DNA of 64,000 nt, taken from the NCBI RefSeq assembly GCF_902506655.1, contig NZ_LR734808.1, positions 2,108,001-2,172,000 on the forward strand, in the 5' to 3' direction. The translations under genes and the position numbers were made by a program. The DNA is from Marinoscillum sp. 108 (GTDB lineage Bacteria > Bacteroidota > Bacteroidia > Cytophagales > Cyclobacteriaceae). Of the stretch, positions 1-9,410 are shown one piece after another; positions within the stretch are counted from its first letter, which is position 1, and each line of letters opens with the position of its first letter. The notes under the pieces were generated by a model. That model saw only the letters and a program-made list of their open reading frames with translations, did no database searches and was not told the DNA's origin.

Positions 1-260
1 ATCAGACAGATGGTAAGGTAGATCGATATAATAAGGCATTGTCTTACTCTTCGAGGAGATCAGAGTGACAATGCCCATAGACGCTTTGCCTTGAAAATGT
101 CATACTAAAATCAGAATAACAATGCCAGACTCAGCGTGATAATGCCAGAGATAGAAAATGTCATGCTGAGCTCCGTCGAAGCATCAGACATTTTCACTTT
201 CTGGTATAAGCTATCGAAAGAGTGACAATGCCTGGATCAGCGTGAAAAGGTCATTTCTTA
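1..260. repeat. Degenerate REP-like intergenic repeats
   Basis: This gene-free stretch is built from short palindromic phrases. The arms gaaaatgtc (154-162) and gacattttc (187-195) flank a copy of ctgagctccgtcgaag. The same ctccgtcgaag...atcagacattttcac phrase recurs near 1820-1848 on the other side of the antiporter gene. Several ...acaatgcc... phrases also repeat at about 30-100 bp spacing. It looks like a REP/BIME-type intergenic repeat. I see no coding potential. Confidence 0.55.
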
Positions 261-374
261 TCCTATTTGCTCCATGTAGGTGTGCAGACACACCTCCCAA
301 TACACCAAACCGACACACACGGCAATTACACCGTATATTGCCGAATCATCCGAACTATTACTTGTAAAAACACC

Positions 375-1625
375 ATGAGTATCTTCAACATTATCACAAT
401 CCTGATTATCCTTTCGGCCATTTTTGCATTCATCAATACCAAATTCCTGAAACTGCCTTTTACCATTGGCCTGATGATCATTGCCATTGTTTTCACTGTA
501 GGGATCACCATTTTGGGAAGTTTTAATCATTACATCCTGGATGAAGCCAAGCTACTGATCCAATCGGTAGATTTTGAGACGGCACTGCTTGATGTAATGC
601 TCAGCTTCTTGCTGTTTGCCGGGGCCTTACACACCAAACTTGATGCTCTCAAAAAGCAAAAAGGGCCCATTGCTCTTTTTGCCACCATTGGCGTAGTACT
701 CTCTACTTTTCTGATCGGCACCATGATGTATTATTTATTCATGGCCTTTAGCTATCCCATCGATTACGTATACTGTCTTCTTTTTGGTGCCCTCATCTCT
801 CCTACCGACCCCATTGCGGTCTTGGGAATATTGAAGGAAGCCAATGCCCCCAAGAAGCTCGAGACCAAGATTGTGGGCGAGTCGTTGTTTAACGATGGCG
901 TGGGTGTGGTCATTTTCATTGTACTTTTCAAAATCGCTCAACAAGGACTGGATTCCATGAGTTTTACCGATGTGAGTTTGTTGTTTGTGTCGGAAGTAGC
1001 TGGGGGGCTTATACTTGGCTTACTGGCAGGCTGGGGTGCTTTCCGGTTGATGAAAGTCATAGATCATTATGAAACGGAGGTGATCATTACTTTGGCGTTG
1101 GTCATGGGCGTTTCTGCTTTGGCCCATTACTTACACGTATCCGGACCACTCGCTGTAGTGGTAGCCGGGATTTTTCTTGGCAACAAAGCCCCAAAAATCG
1201 CCTGGTCAGACAATACGCACTTGTATGTTGACAAATTTTGGGAGCTCATAGACGTCCTGCTCAATGCCGTTCTTTTTGTGTTGATCGGACTTGAATTACT
1301 GGTTGTCACTATGAATGGTGCCTATTTCCTGTTTGGCTTGATGGCTATTCCTCTGGCACTTTTGGCAAGGTATATTGCGCTCTCTGGCCCTGTGGCCATT
1401 TTTAAAAACAAACTGAACTTCATCCCCCAATCGAACCTAATCATGACCTGGGGCGGTATCAGAGGGGGTATTTCTATAGCTTTGGCTTTGTCCTTGGAAC
1501 CTCAGATGGGGCGTGAGCTCTTCCTTACCGTCACCTATGTGATCGTGGTATTCTCTATCATCGTTCAGGGGTTAACCATCGCTCCTTTGGTGAAGAAGGT
1601 TTTGAAGGGTTCGGAACCTGATTAA
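375..1625 (+). CDS. CPA1-family Na+/H+ antiporter
   Basis: This is a predicted inner-membrane monovalent cation/proton antiporter of 416 residues with about 12 hydrophobic segments, the usual length for a core CPA1 transporter without a long cytoplasmic tail. Family signatures are SPTDPIAVLG, the GESLFNDGVG stretch carrying the conserved Asn-Asp pair, and WGGIRGGISIALAL near the C-terminus. I start at ATG 375 because the open frame upstream to 267 is polar, atypical and runs into the intergenic repeat region, whereas residues from 375 form the first membrane helix directly. It stands alone between repeat-rich spacers. Its role is probably pH or sodium homeostasis. The transported ion cannot be told from sequence. 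Confidence 0.9.
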   Translation: MSIFNIITILIILSAIFAFINTKFLKLPFTIGLMIIAIVFTVGITILGSFNHYILDEAKLLIQSVDFETALLDVMLSFLLFAGALHTKLDALKKQKGPIALFATIGVVLSTFLIGTMMYYLFMAFSYPIDYVYCLLFGALISPTDPIAVLGILKEANAPKKLETKIVGESLFNDGVGVVIFIVLFKIAQQGLDSMSFTDVSLLFVSEVAGGLILGLLAGWGAFRLMKVIDHYETEVIITLALVMGVSALAHYLHVSGPLAVVVAGIFLGNKAPKIAWSDNTHLYVDKFWELIDVLLNAVLFVLIGLELLVVTMNGAYFLFGLMAIPLALLARYIALSGPVAIFKNKLNFIPQSNLIMTWGGIRGGISIALALSLEPQMGRELFLTVTYVIVVFSIIVQGLTIAPLVKKVLKGSEPD

Positions 1626-1639
1626 TAGATTTCCTTTTT

Positions 1640-1850
1640 TCTCCATAGAGGTGCACACATCAATCCTCCGAAAAGAAAATCCCATTTCTTGTGCCCAAAT
1701 TGTAATCCGAAAGCGGATGAGTATCGCCGTTTGGAACCGTCATCCCGCGCAGGCGGGAATCTCATCCAGTCAGAGGCTCTCAGATTCGATAGCAGGCATT
1801 TTCTTCCCATCTGGGGTGAGCTCCGTCGAAGGATCAGACATTTTCACCTA
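1640..1850. repeat. REP-like repeat between antiporter and amylase genes
   Basis: The spacer between the convergent antiporter and amylase genes holds a palindrome of the gtcatcccgcgcaggcggga type (about 1740-1759) and a second copy of the gagctccgtcgaag...cagacattttcac phrase found in the first 200 bases. No gene is supported here. Confidence 0.5.
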
Positions 1851-1884
1851 CAAAAAATAAACCGGAACCCAAAAGGGCTCCGGC
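1851..1884 (-). terminator. Intrinsic terminator of the amylase gene
   Basis: On the minus strand a ccggagccc/gggttccgg stem with a TTTT loop (one mismatch) is followed by a T-rich run (complement of 1851-1860). It begins about 27 bp after the stop codon of the secreted amylase. Confidence 0.75.
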
Positions 1885-1910
1885 TTAACAAAATTCCGAG
1901 TAAACTCAGA

Positions 1911-4900
1911 TTAATCTTTGATCATCTTGAAGGTTTTCAACTGTTCACCAGACTGCACCTTGAAGAAATAAATACCCGCCTTGAGGGATGCTGTATTCAA
2001 TAACTGATTGACAACCCCATGCTCATCAGCGCTTTCGACCTGGTAAAGCACCTGCTTACCAGACATGTCCCATACGGAAATCTGATGATCCTTTCCTTCC
2101 TGAGACTGAATTTTGATCTGTACCTGACTGGTAAACGGATTGGGATAAACCGCTACCGATGAACTGAACACCTGTGTAGGGATTAGCTCAGCTCCTAACC
2201 TGGAACCACTCACAGCCTCCAGTGTCCAATGCCCGCTGTATGCACCATTGTAGACCGAACCATGCTGCGCATAGCCTGTGAGGTTTTCAATGTGGACATA
2301 GTCACCTGACTGCCACCTGTTGCGAATGCGCTTGTGACCGTCAAAGTCCTCCAGCGCCCACTGCGCACTCCAGGCACCAGTACCAATATTTGTACACTCT
2401 ACATAGCTCTGCAGGGTTTCTATGTTCAGGTAATCACCTGTAGCCACATTCTTGATCGCCGTGTGACCATCCACACTCTCCAATGTCCAATGAGACGACT
2501 GGTCTCCGACCGAAGGATTGCCATAGGCCGCCTGACTACCATTGTCATACAAATAGGTGCCCTGCCATCTGTTTTTGATACGGTAGGCACTACCGCCACC
2601 GCCACCTGATGCTGTGGTGATGGTCACATTATTCAGATTGTAACCACCTGAATTCATGTAAATACGCATGATCTGACTGCCAGCGCTTAGACTAACGCCG
2701 GTAGCCGTCACGGTTTGCCAGCTTTGCCATCCTCCGGTATTTGGCACTGTGAGGTTGCCCGTTTTGTCTACGCCATCAAACTCCAGCCGAACCGTACCAC
2801 CTACTGCACCTGCCACTCTCACGGCAATATCATAGTTGCCTGCTGCAGATACATTGACCGAATACTCCAGCCATTCACCAGCATTGGTCCAGCCCACACT
2901 ATAGCCTCCTTCAGAACATGCCTCTATGTCTACCCCTTCTGAGGTACGATACTGACCGCCATTGTTGCTGGCGTCATTGTCATGAAAGGCCGTACCCTCG
3001 CCTCCATTGTCAAAGTCTTCTGCCTCGATGGTGCCGGGGATGGCTCGCGCCGATCCTCCGAAAGGTGTCTGCCCAATGGAATTGACCGTAAGGGAGAAGG
3101 TCTGTGTACTGGTGCATCCACCCACATTGGTATAAGTGGCCACGTAATTACCGGATTGGCTCACCTGTACATTGGTCAGGGTAACCTCACGGGTAGTCGC
3201 GGAGAAACTATTGGGTCCGGACCAGCTCCACGATCCACCAGAGGTAGGCTGTGGGCCGAAAGCCACCGATCCACCTGCATCCAGGGTGGCACTGGCTGTC
3301 TGATTCCACGCACCACCATTCACCTGTGTGTAGGGCGTGATTGCTGTAGGGCTGCACGCTCCGGGGTTGCTGTTATACCAGATTCCATTCTGATACCAGC
3401 CATCTGAACCTCTGGATAAATCCGCCGACTGGCTGGTGCCATCATTGAAGATCAGGTTGGTAGTGGTCACATTGGTGAAGGTGTGGGCATACCAGTCTCC
3501 ACCCTCATTGGTCATGGCCACACCCGGCCAGGATCCGTCTGCCAAAACCCCTGACGGCTGTGCAGCCCACCAGTAGATATTGATGCCGGTACCCCATGCG
3601 GATGGCCTGTAGAAATGCACGGTAAAGCTCGGAGCGGTATTCACGGTGATCACTGAAGTATCCGTGAAGCCACCGTCCTGAGTAGTAGCAGTGATGGTGG
3701 CCGTACCCACAGCGATCGCCGTTACCAGTCCGGAAGTATTCACGGTAGCCACACTGGTATTGCTGGAAGACCAGGTTACGTTTTGGTTGGTGGCGTTAGA
3801 TGGCTGCACGGATGCCGAAAGCTGAGTGGTCAGCCCGGCATAGATGCTGGCACTGGCCGGATTCACAGCGATACCGATCACGTCTACCTGCGGTACATTT
3901 CCATTGGACACTACAATGTACTGATACGGGGTGAGGGTAACATTCTGGCCGGTGGTCCAGCTCACAGAAGTACCCGGATTGAAAATGTCAGTGTAGGACC
4001 CAGCCATACCGGATGGGATGGTAAATGTGCTGTTGCTTCCTCTTGGGTTGATCAATACGGCTACTTTCTCTCCTCCGCTTTCTTTGGTAAAGGCAATCAC
4101 ATTCGGGTTGGTATTGGCCGGGTCGATGTAAGAGGTAGGCTGTCCCCTCCTGAGTGCCACGCTGTTATTTCGGGCATTGAGGATCTTCTGCATCTCGGTG
4201 TAAACTGTCAAGTCCTGCGACCAGTTGATGGTTCCTGAATTCCATGGATACGTCAACGGATTGGTGTTGCCCACCTCGATCCCATTGTACACAAAAGGCA
4301 CCCCCCGGTGGTAAGTCGCCAGTGCAAAGGCAGACATGACGGCATTTCTCCCGCCATTGAGGAATGAAAACGGTGAGCCATCGGCGTTGTAATCGTCATG
4401 ATTGCTTAAAAATCTCGCCACCAGCTGTGTGGAGCTGGCTCCATTGTATTCACCGGCTGTCACACCATCCAGATTGGTTACGGGTTCGCCCGAGTTCCAG
4501 ATTTTCTTCATCACATTCCAGTAGAAGTTGGTGCCGAATATGTAATCGAACCCCTGAGCATAATGCGCCCCAGGCTGGTTTTGTCCACAGGTAGTACATC
4601 CTGAGTTGGTCCCCTCATTTGACCCTTCCGCCAGGAGCAGCAAATCATGCGTACTGATTCCCCGTAAATTACTGATGGCACTGTTCCAAAACGCCTGCGG
4701 TGGCTGGTCGGCCCAGTCGAAGCGAAAGCCATCAACATTGGCTGCAAAGATCCAGTAACGCATCGCGTCCACCATGGCATTGGCAGCTCCGCTCTGAGTG
4801 AGGTCTATGCCTGCCACATCACCGAAGCAAAAATCTGGTGCCGGACATGGGGAGGTCGTATTTCCACTACCATCCTTTATGTACCAGTCAGGATGCTGCG

Positions 4901-5339
4901 ACACCCAGGGATGATCCCATCCAGTCTGGTTTACAATAAAGTCGAGAATCACGGCCATGCCCATATTGTGAGCATCCTGCACCAGGCCCCTAAGGTCATT
5001 GAGCGTACCCAGGTCTGGTGCCACCGATTTGTAATCCGAATTGGCATAGGGCGAACCTGAGGCCTGGCTGTCTGTGCTCACCGGGAAGATCGGCATCAGA
5101 TAGAGTACATTGATGCCCAGATCCCGAACCCTCTGGAGGTTGGCACGCGCTCCGGCAATATCTCGCGAGGAGCTGTATTCCCTCAGGTTCATTTGGTAGA
5201 TATTGGCATCCATCCGGTCAGGTACTCCTGCGAATGGGGTGCCGTACTGAGCAGGATCCTGCGCCAGTGCTAATTGGGAAATGGTCATCAGGATCAGTAG
5301 CCAAAGACCGGCCAAACGACTGTATAAAGTTTTCATCAT
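1911..5339 (-). CDS. Secreted multimodular GH13 alpha-amylase with T9SS sorting domain
   Basis: An extracellular alpha-glucan hydrolase of 1142 residues. A signal peptide ends at LALAQ (residue 27). The GH13 barrel spans about 35-470 with nucleophile D208 in DGFRFDW, acid/base E238 in LLAEGS and NHD at 313-315. Then follow a bacterial Ig-like BIG2 domain (about 490-570), a CBM26-like starch-binding module rich in Trp (about 575-665), an Ig/PKD-like segment, a CBM6-like domain (about 760-890) and a beta-trefoil-like repeat region with recurring HWTLE/QWALE and GHxxIxN motifs (about 895-1035). The last 85 residues (VAVYPNPF...) form a type A T9SS sorting domain. The protein should be exported through the Por system and be surface-bound or released. 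Start ATG 5339 precedes the signal peptide directly. Confidence 0.93.
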   Translation of the reverse strand: MMKTLYSRLAGLWLLILMTISQLALAQDPAQYGTPFAGVPDRMDANIYQMNLREYSSSRDIAGARANLQRVRDLGINVLYLMPIFPVSTDSQASGSPYANSDYKSVAPDLGTLNDLRGLVQDAHNMGMAVILDFIVNQTGWDHPWVSQHPDWYIKDGSGNTTSPCPAPDFCFGDVAGIDLTQSGAANAMVDAMRYWIFAANVDGFRFDWADQPPQAFWNSAISNLRGISTHDLLLLAEGSNEGTNSGCTTCGQNQPGAHYAQGFDYIFGTNFYWNVMKKIWNSGEPVTNLDGVTAGEYNGASSTQLVARFLSNHDDYNADGSPFSFLNGGRNAVMSAFALATYHRGVPFVYNGIEVGNTNPLTYPWNSGTINWSQDLTVYTEMQKILNARNNSVALRRGQPTSYIDPANTNPNVIAFTKESGGEKVAVLINPRGSNSTFTIPSGMAGSYTDIFNPGTSVSWTTGQNVTLTPYQYIVVSNGNVPQVDVIGIAVNPASASIYAGLTTQLSASVQPSNATNQNVTWSSSNTSVATVNTSGLVTAIAVGTATITATTQDGGFTDTSVITVNTAPSFTVHFYRPSAWGTGINIYWWAAQPSGVLADGSWPGVAMTNEGGDWYAHTFTNVTTTNLIFNDGTSQSADLSRGSDGWYQNGIWYNSNPGACSPTAITPYTQVNGGAWNQTASATLDAGGSVAFGPQPTSGGSWSWSGPNSFSATTREVTLTNVQVSQSGNYVATYTNVGGCTSTQTFSLTVNSIGQTPFGGSARAIPGTIEAEDFDNGGEGTAFHDNDASNNGGQYRTSEGVDIEACSEGGYSVGWTNAGEWLEYSVNVSAAGNYDIAVRVAGAVGGTVRLEFDGVDKTGNLTVPNTGGWQSWQTVTATGVSLSAGSQIMRIYMNSGGYNLNNVTITTASGGGGGSAYRIKNRWQGTYLYDNGSQAAYGNPSVGDQSSHWTLESVDGHTAIKNVATGDYLNIETLQSYVECTNIGTGAWSAQWALEDFDGHKRIRNRWQSGDYVHIENLTGYAQHGSVYNGAYSGHWTLEAVSGSRLGAELIPTQVFSSSVAVYPNPFTSQVQIKIQSQEGKDHQISVWDMSGKQVLYQVESADEHGVVNQLLNTASLKAGIYFFKVQSGEQLKTFKMIKD

Positions 5340-5841
5340 TTTAATAGTTTTAGGTTTTAAATACTTCTTCAGCGTGGAGTGATTTTAAAAATGCCTATCG
5401 AAGGGGAACCGTGGAGAAATCTCAGTGGCGGATTTGCCTGCGATCTCTGAAGCTGGTAGTCATTAACATGTTCGCTTTTGGTTAAGGTGAAACAAATGTG
5501 AGTGCCGCTCATGTGGAGGCGGCCCCACTACAATTCATAATCCTAAAGCAAGTCACGAATGGAGGCAAACCAAAAAAACGCGTCGGGGATATAGAAAATA
5601 CTCCCCGGCAGAAATGCTTACTCAGTTGAAAAACAAATAGTTAGACACCCGGGATCCTTTTAGAAATATAGAAAGCATATAAGGGGGTATTTGATAAAAA
5701 ATGACTCGATTTTTATTAAAATCATTTTATTAGCGAAATAATACCTTTCGTTTTGATGGTATTTTAAAAAACAATCACTCGAATTTGAAAATTACAAATA
5801 TTAAGATCACGTAAAGGCGCATCTCACAACCATAGAACACC
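5340..5841. other. AT-rich divergent intergenic region
   Basis: About 500 bp separate the amylase gene (minus) from the SRPBCC gene (plus). The part nearest the SRPBCC gene, 5680-5790, is strongly AT-rich. Promoters for both genes should lie here. I could not pick out a convincing TTG/TAnnTTTG pair or any gene. Confidence 0.4.
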
Positions 5842-6306
5842 ATGACAACCGAAAACCACGCACACACAGTAGTATGCCAAATGCTCATCCGCAAACCTGC
5901 GAAGGTTGTATTTGAAGCGCTCATCAACCCGGAAATCACGGTGAACTTTTGGTTTACCAAATCCAGTGGTAGGCTGGAAACTGGGAAGACGGTGACCTGG
6001 GCGTGGGAAATGTACAATGCCACAGCGGAGGTACGCGTAGGCGAGATCATCGAAAACCGGCGCATCGCCATAGCGTGGGGAGAGCCCTCCACCTCGGTGG
6101 TCTTTGAGCTGGAGGCCTACGCCCCTAATCAGACCTATGTGGTCATCCGGCACTTTGGGTTTCATGAAACCGGCGATGCGCTCATCGCGGCGCTGAAGGA
6201 CAGCACCGGGGGGTTCACCACCCTGCTGGACGGCATGAAGGCTTACCTGGAGCACGGCATCCAGCTCCACCTGACGGGAGATAAGTTTGCCCAGCGTCCG
6301 GAGTGA
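5842..6306 (+). CDS. SRPBCC / AHSA1-family protein
   Basis: A 154-residue soluble protein of the START/Bet v1-like (SRPBCC, Aha1 C-terminal) fold. It begins with the typical ligand-cavity strand (IRKPAKVVFEALINPE), has a central LETGKTVTWAWEM strand and a C-terminal helix with GGFTTLLDGMKAYLEHGI. These proteins bind hydrophobic ligands or act as stress-related lipid-binding domains; the ligand here is unknown. A separate decayed copy of the segment encoding STGGFTTLL is present at about 7843-7905, so a paralogue once existed nearby. GC content is higher than in the cassette-like genes that follow. Confidence 0.85.
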   Translation: MTTENHAHTVVCQMLIRKPAKVVFEALINPEITVNFWFTKSSGRLETGKTVTWAWEMYNATAEVRVGEIIENRRIAIAWGEPSTSVVFELEAYAPNQTYVVIRHFGFHETGDALIAALKDSTGGFTTLLDGMKAYLEHGIQLHLTGDKFAQRPE

Positions 6307-6504
6307 GCTTACCTCCGGACGGTTCAGGATAGATTGTGAATTTTTATTGTGATGCGCTCACTAGACGGGTCGTGGTGGTGGGAATCAATAAGGCGATAAG
6401 ACAACGCTCAACTAAAATGAGTATGCGCCCTAGTTTGCTGGATGCACGGCAGCTCCGTTTTGCTCTGTTATATCAAAAAGCTCTGTTTGCATGGGAGCGT
6501 CTGG

Positions 6505-7728
6505 CTATTCATTTTTAGCATTTGTGAGCTGCTTATTCGTTTTTCGTTTGAATGCAAAAATTAGAATAACGATAAATCCAATGCTTGCAACCGCGAGCAA
6601 AGCCAAGGTGTCATTAAATCTGGATTTTTGTATGCTTTCCAACTTTTTCCTTGCCATTTCTTTGTTGTGTTGAGATACTTTTTGATTCGTTATTAACATG
6701 AGTAATTCCGTATCATCGGAAGCATCAATAATTTCAGAAATGAGATCATCATCATCAGTCGTTTCTATTCTACCAGATTGTAGAAGAAAATCAAATAAAA
6801 AAAGGGCATCAAGCGAAATCAGTTTAAGCTTTTCCTTTCTTAATGCTAAATTTTTAATGTTTTTCAAAACGTCTAAACCTGATTTGAAACCATACGATTT
6901 GTACTTATTGTAGGCTTGCACGACAGGTTGCTCAGGAAATAAGTCTCGAAACAAAATGGTGGTATCACCCAGTTGAGTCATCTCTTTAAATGATGTTTTG
7001 TATGGATTATTGTAATTCCACGCATAGTACAACCAGATTTCTCCAGTAGTGAGATTATGAACATTGGAATAAATGGTGAAGGCACCCTGGCGCTGGGCGG
7101 TTGAGTCGCAAATCTGACTGAATAGCTCAAAACTTGGTTCAGAATTTTTCAGCAATGAAGTTGCAATAGGGTAACGCCAGCATCTTTTGTAGTCATCATC
7201 TTTGTGACAAAGATTATAATTAGTGGAAACTTGAAAACTCTGAGTAGATAGCCAACTACTATCAGCTGTTATTATGCCTTTATTTCCTTGTTTATCAGCT
7301 AAATGGATTTGTGCAGTATTCATTTCAGATAGGGAGTAAGAGTCAAAAAGTTCAATTACTTCATGAACTGATTTGCACCGTCCTAGCATATGCAACATCA
7401 GATCACTTGAAGAGCCTGGGAACACTTTCTTAAAAGGAACATTTTTTACTTCTGATGCCTCAACCAAATTGATATCAAAGAACAAGCCAGCTTCATTTAT
7501 TCCACCTTGGGGAAAATTGTTGTTAGGATAATCGAAAAATATGAAAGCTAAAGTTGAATCTGTCTCTGTTACAATTTGGATATGCGTTGAAAAATTATAC
7601 CAATAAAAGTCTTCATTGTTGCCAGCCCACATTTGGCCATGCTGGTCTCGTGCACAAAAAATGGTGCAACACCAGCACACTGTAGTTGTCAAGAATAATA
7701 TCGGAATAATACTAAGTCTTTTGATCAT
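6505..7728 (-). CDS. Ntn-hydrolase-like (linear amide C-N hydrolase) protein with C-terminal membrane anchor
   Basis: A 407-residue exported protein. After a hydrophobic signal the sequence CCTIFCARDQ places a cysteine (C21, possibly C20) at the mature N-terminus, followed by NNED at 37-40. This matches the cysteine-nucleophile N-terminus of choloylglycine or penicillin-V-acylase-like hydrolases. The GGINEAGLFFD and IYSNVHNLTTGEIW motifs also fit that superfamily. A hydrophobic helix near 377-396 followed by KRKTNK suggests anchoring at the C-terminus, so the catalytic part probably faces the periplasm. The C-terminus TNAKNE lies inside a junction sequence shared with the small gene at 56185. 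It is the first member of the minus-strand cassette-like series. Confidence 0.75.
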   Translation of the reverse strand: MIKRLSIIPILFLTTTVCWCCTIFCARDQHGQMWAGNNEDFYWYNFSTHIQIVTETDSTLAFIFFDYPNNNFPQGGINEAGLFFDINLVEASEVKNVPFKKVFPGSSSDLMLHMLGRCKSVHEVIELFDSYSLSEMNTAQIHLADKQGNKGIITADSSWLSTQSFQVSTNYNLCHKDDDYKRCWRYPIATSLLKNSEPSFELFSQICDSTAQRQGAFTIYSNVHNLTTGEIWLYYAWNYNNPYKTSFKEMTQLGDTTILFRDLFPEQPVVQAYNKYKSYGFKSGLDVLKNIKNLALRKEKLKLISLDALFLFDFLLQSGRIETTDDDDLISEIIDASDDTELLMLITNQKVSQHNKEMARKKLESIQKSRFNDTLALLAVASIGFIVILIFAFKRKTNKQLTNAKNE

Positions 7729-7734
7729 TATGCT

Positions 7735-7842
7735 GGATCCATTTGTAGCAGATTTCCAATCTCAAACAAACCATTGTTAGCTATACAGGCATCCTGCACG
7801 GTTGCCTGCAAGTAGCAAGACGAAATCATTAGCGCTAGCAGA
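7735..7842. repeat. Junction element, type A (diverged copy)
   Basis: Carries the type A core (ttccaatctcaaacaaacca, ttgttagctata, then aggcatcctgcacg) between two minus-strand genes. It is a shortened, diverged copy of the elements at 9190 and 11165. Confidence 0.6.
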
Positions 7843-7905
7843 ATGGGCAGCACCGGGGGCTTCACTACCCTGCTGGAGGATTTCATGATCGAGTTCGGAT
7901 GCAGT
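7843..7905 (+). pseudogene. Decayed 3' fragment of an SRPBCC gene
   Basis: Reading on the plus strand gives GSTGGFTTLLEDFMIEFGCSW and then a stop. This closely matches the C-terminal segment DSTGGFTTLLDGMKAYLEHG of the SRPBCC protein at 5842-6306, also at nucleotide level (agcaccgggggcttcactac here). Only this 3' piece is recognisable, so it is a relic of a duplicated or displaced copy inside an intergenic element. Confidence 0.65.
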
Positions 7906-7956
7906 TGGTAGAGTACGCATGCCTATGTCTTTTTGTAGAATGTTGTACTCCCTCCT

Positions 7957-8376
7957 TTATGAAACGGCAGAGATTAAAAAGAAAATCAATGTAATTACAC
8001 TTACTACGGTTGTGAAAATCCCTGTCCCTTTAGACTTTGTCCATCCAGACAATCCTATGATCGTCAAGAGTGAAAAAACCCCGACTATATACCCCAAAAA
8101 CCCAATTATTCTTGGTGTATTTAATCCACTTTCAGCGATAGCACCAGGATAACCATCTGTAGTCCTCATTAAGATATTTGTCATTGCAAATACAGTGGTA
8201 AGAAATCCAGCAGAAGAAGTGGTAGCCAGTTTCAAAATGATATTGAGAAGTCGGGTTTCCGATTTACTAATCAGCAAATTGGCTGTAAGTGCTATGGAAA
8301 ACCCGCCTAGAAATACTGACATTAGAATGAATTGACTCGAAAGTTTATTCCAATACTCTAAAGATAATTCTACCAT
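7957..8376 (-). CDS. Small integral membrane protein, unknown function
   Basis: 139 residues with four predicted transmembrane helices (about 15-33, 47-66, 86-105 and 115-138) and a short acidic N-terminus (MVELSLEYWNKL). I do not recognise a family. It lies between two junction elements and faces the same way as all neighbours. There is no shared operon signal with them. Confidence 0.7.
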   Translation of the reverse strand: MVELSLEYWNKLSSQFILMSVFLGGFSIALTANLLISKSETRLLNIILKLATTSSAGFLTTVFAMTNILMRTTDGYPGAIAESGLNTPRIIGFLGYIVGVFSLLTIIGLSGWTKSKGTGIFTTVVSVITLIFFLISAVS

Positions 8377-8384
8377 CCTATATT

Positions 8385-8720
8385 TTAATTAAATGTGATA
8401 ATGGTACACCCACCGACTAAACCATCAATGACCGTCACCTACCTATACCAAATCTAGCAGTTTTTCAATCCTGAACAAACCATTATCGGCTATAGGGGTG
8501 TACGTTCATCGGGAAGATGCGTAACTCGTCATCTGCGTCTCACTGGTTGGAGACCACTCCGAGAAGGGGCACGAAATGGATACTTAATCACTATTGCCTA
8601 AGATTCCGGTCTTCTTCGTGCCTCAGAAACCGGAATGACGTTCTCTTCCCGTTACGTCATTCCGGTTTTGGACGAGCGCAGCGAGGGACAAATACCGGAA
8701 TCTTCTGGTTCATTGGAGCA
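8385..8720. repeat. Composite junction element, type A core with nested REP
   Basis: The type A core (ccaaatctagcagtttttca, gaacaaaccattatcggcta) is followed by a segment with cgtaactcgtcatctgcgtc and then by a palindromic REP (about 8606-8712) whose arms are aaaccggaatgacg and cgtcattccggttt. A near-identical composite lies at 13730-14010. Confidence 0.75.
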
Positions 8721-8730
8721 CCTGGCAGGC

Positions 8731-9156
8731 TCAGGTAAAGCTCATTTCATTGGTCGGCAGCAACCTCGAATCCTCCAATGCCGCAGTACGATGCCCCGCG
8801 TTTTTCAGATAATCTCCATTCTGTGCAAATTCCATAAACCTCGAAACAGACTCGTGCTCTACCAACAATACAGCATCCCATTTTTCAGTATCGGGCCCAA
8901 TGAGAAAGCTTTTGCTCTTGCCATAATAGATTACCCGGCTTCCGGCCTTTTCTAATTCGGGCAGTGTGCTCTTCATGTATAATTGGTACGCTTCTTCTCC
9001 GCTGATTTCCTCTGCGGGCTTCAATGCCTCCAAGTTGGTATAGTCAGCCGTGGCTCTAAACTTCAGTAAGTTCAGCATCACTACCTTTCCTTTGTTGTGA
9101 AAATGTTGATAAAATTCCTTACCCGCTTCAGGGCTTGCGTCCATGTATTTGCGCAT
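8731..9156 (-). CDS. DUF1330 family protein
   Basis: A 141-residue alpha/beta ferredoxin-like-fold protein. The strand VVMLNLLKFR and the later WDAVLLVEHESVSRF and GHRTAALEDSRLLP are typical of DUF1330-type proteins. Their biochemical role is largely unknown. I place the start at ATG 9156 (MRKYMDAS); an in-frame upstream ATG at 9189 would add eleven residues that look like spacer translation. The 3' end overlaps the tail of the preceding composite repeat, a common property of genes in this array. Confidence 0.75.
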   Translation of the reverse strand: MRKYMDASPEAGKEFYQHFHNKGKVVMLNLLKFRATADYTNLEALKPAEEISGEEAYQLYMKSTLPELEKAGSRVIYYGKSKSFLIGPDTEKWDAVLLVEHESVSRFMEFAQNGDYLKNAGHRTAALEDSRLLPTNEMSFT

Positions 9157-9189
9157 ATTTTTTCTATTACAATTTGGTTCAAAAAACAC

Positions 9190-9410
9190 TCAACAGCCAG
9201 TCTGAAACCCCTTTTTGGGCATCAGCTACCTGTCTCAATCAAATCTAATGGATTTTGAATATCAAACAAACCATTGTTAGCCATAGAGGTATACATCCAG
9301 GATGTCTGGCACGCTTAATTGTTGGGCTACTAATAGAGACAGTAGGAGATTACCGATCGTATTTGGATTTTGGAGGGGGTGGGCAGCTGCGACTTTTGGC
9401 GGCTACCTTT
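9190..9410. repeat. Junction element, type A (supplies 3' coding end of the next gene)
   Basis: Contains the core caaatctaatggattttgaa, tcaaacaaaccattgttagc, then atacatccaggatgtctggc and, at the far end, cgtatttggattttggaggg. The last part forms the translated C-terminus and stop of the gene at 9350-9946. It is close to the copy at 11165-11380. Confidence 0.75.

Noticed and set aside
5842-6306. Minus-strand open frame (148 codons) opposite the SRPBCC gene
   Set aside because: The plus-strand protein has clear SRPBCC features; the other frame is only a mirror of its high GC.
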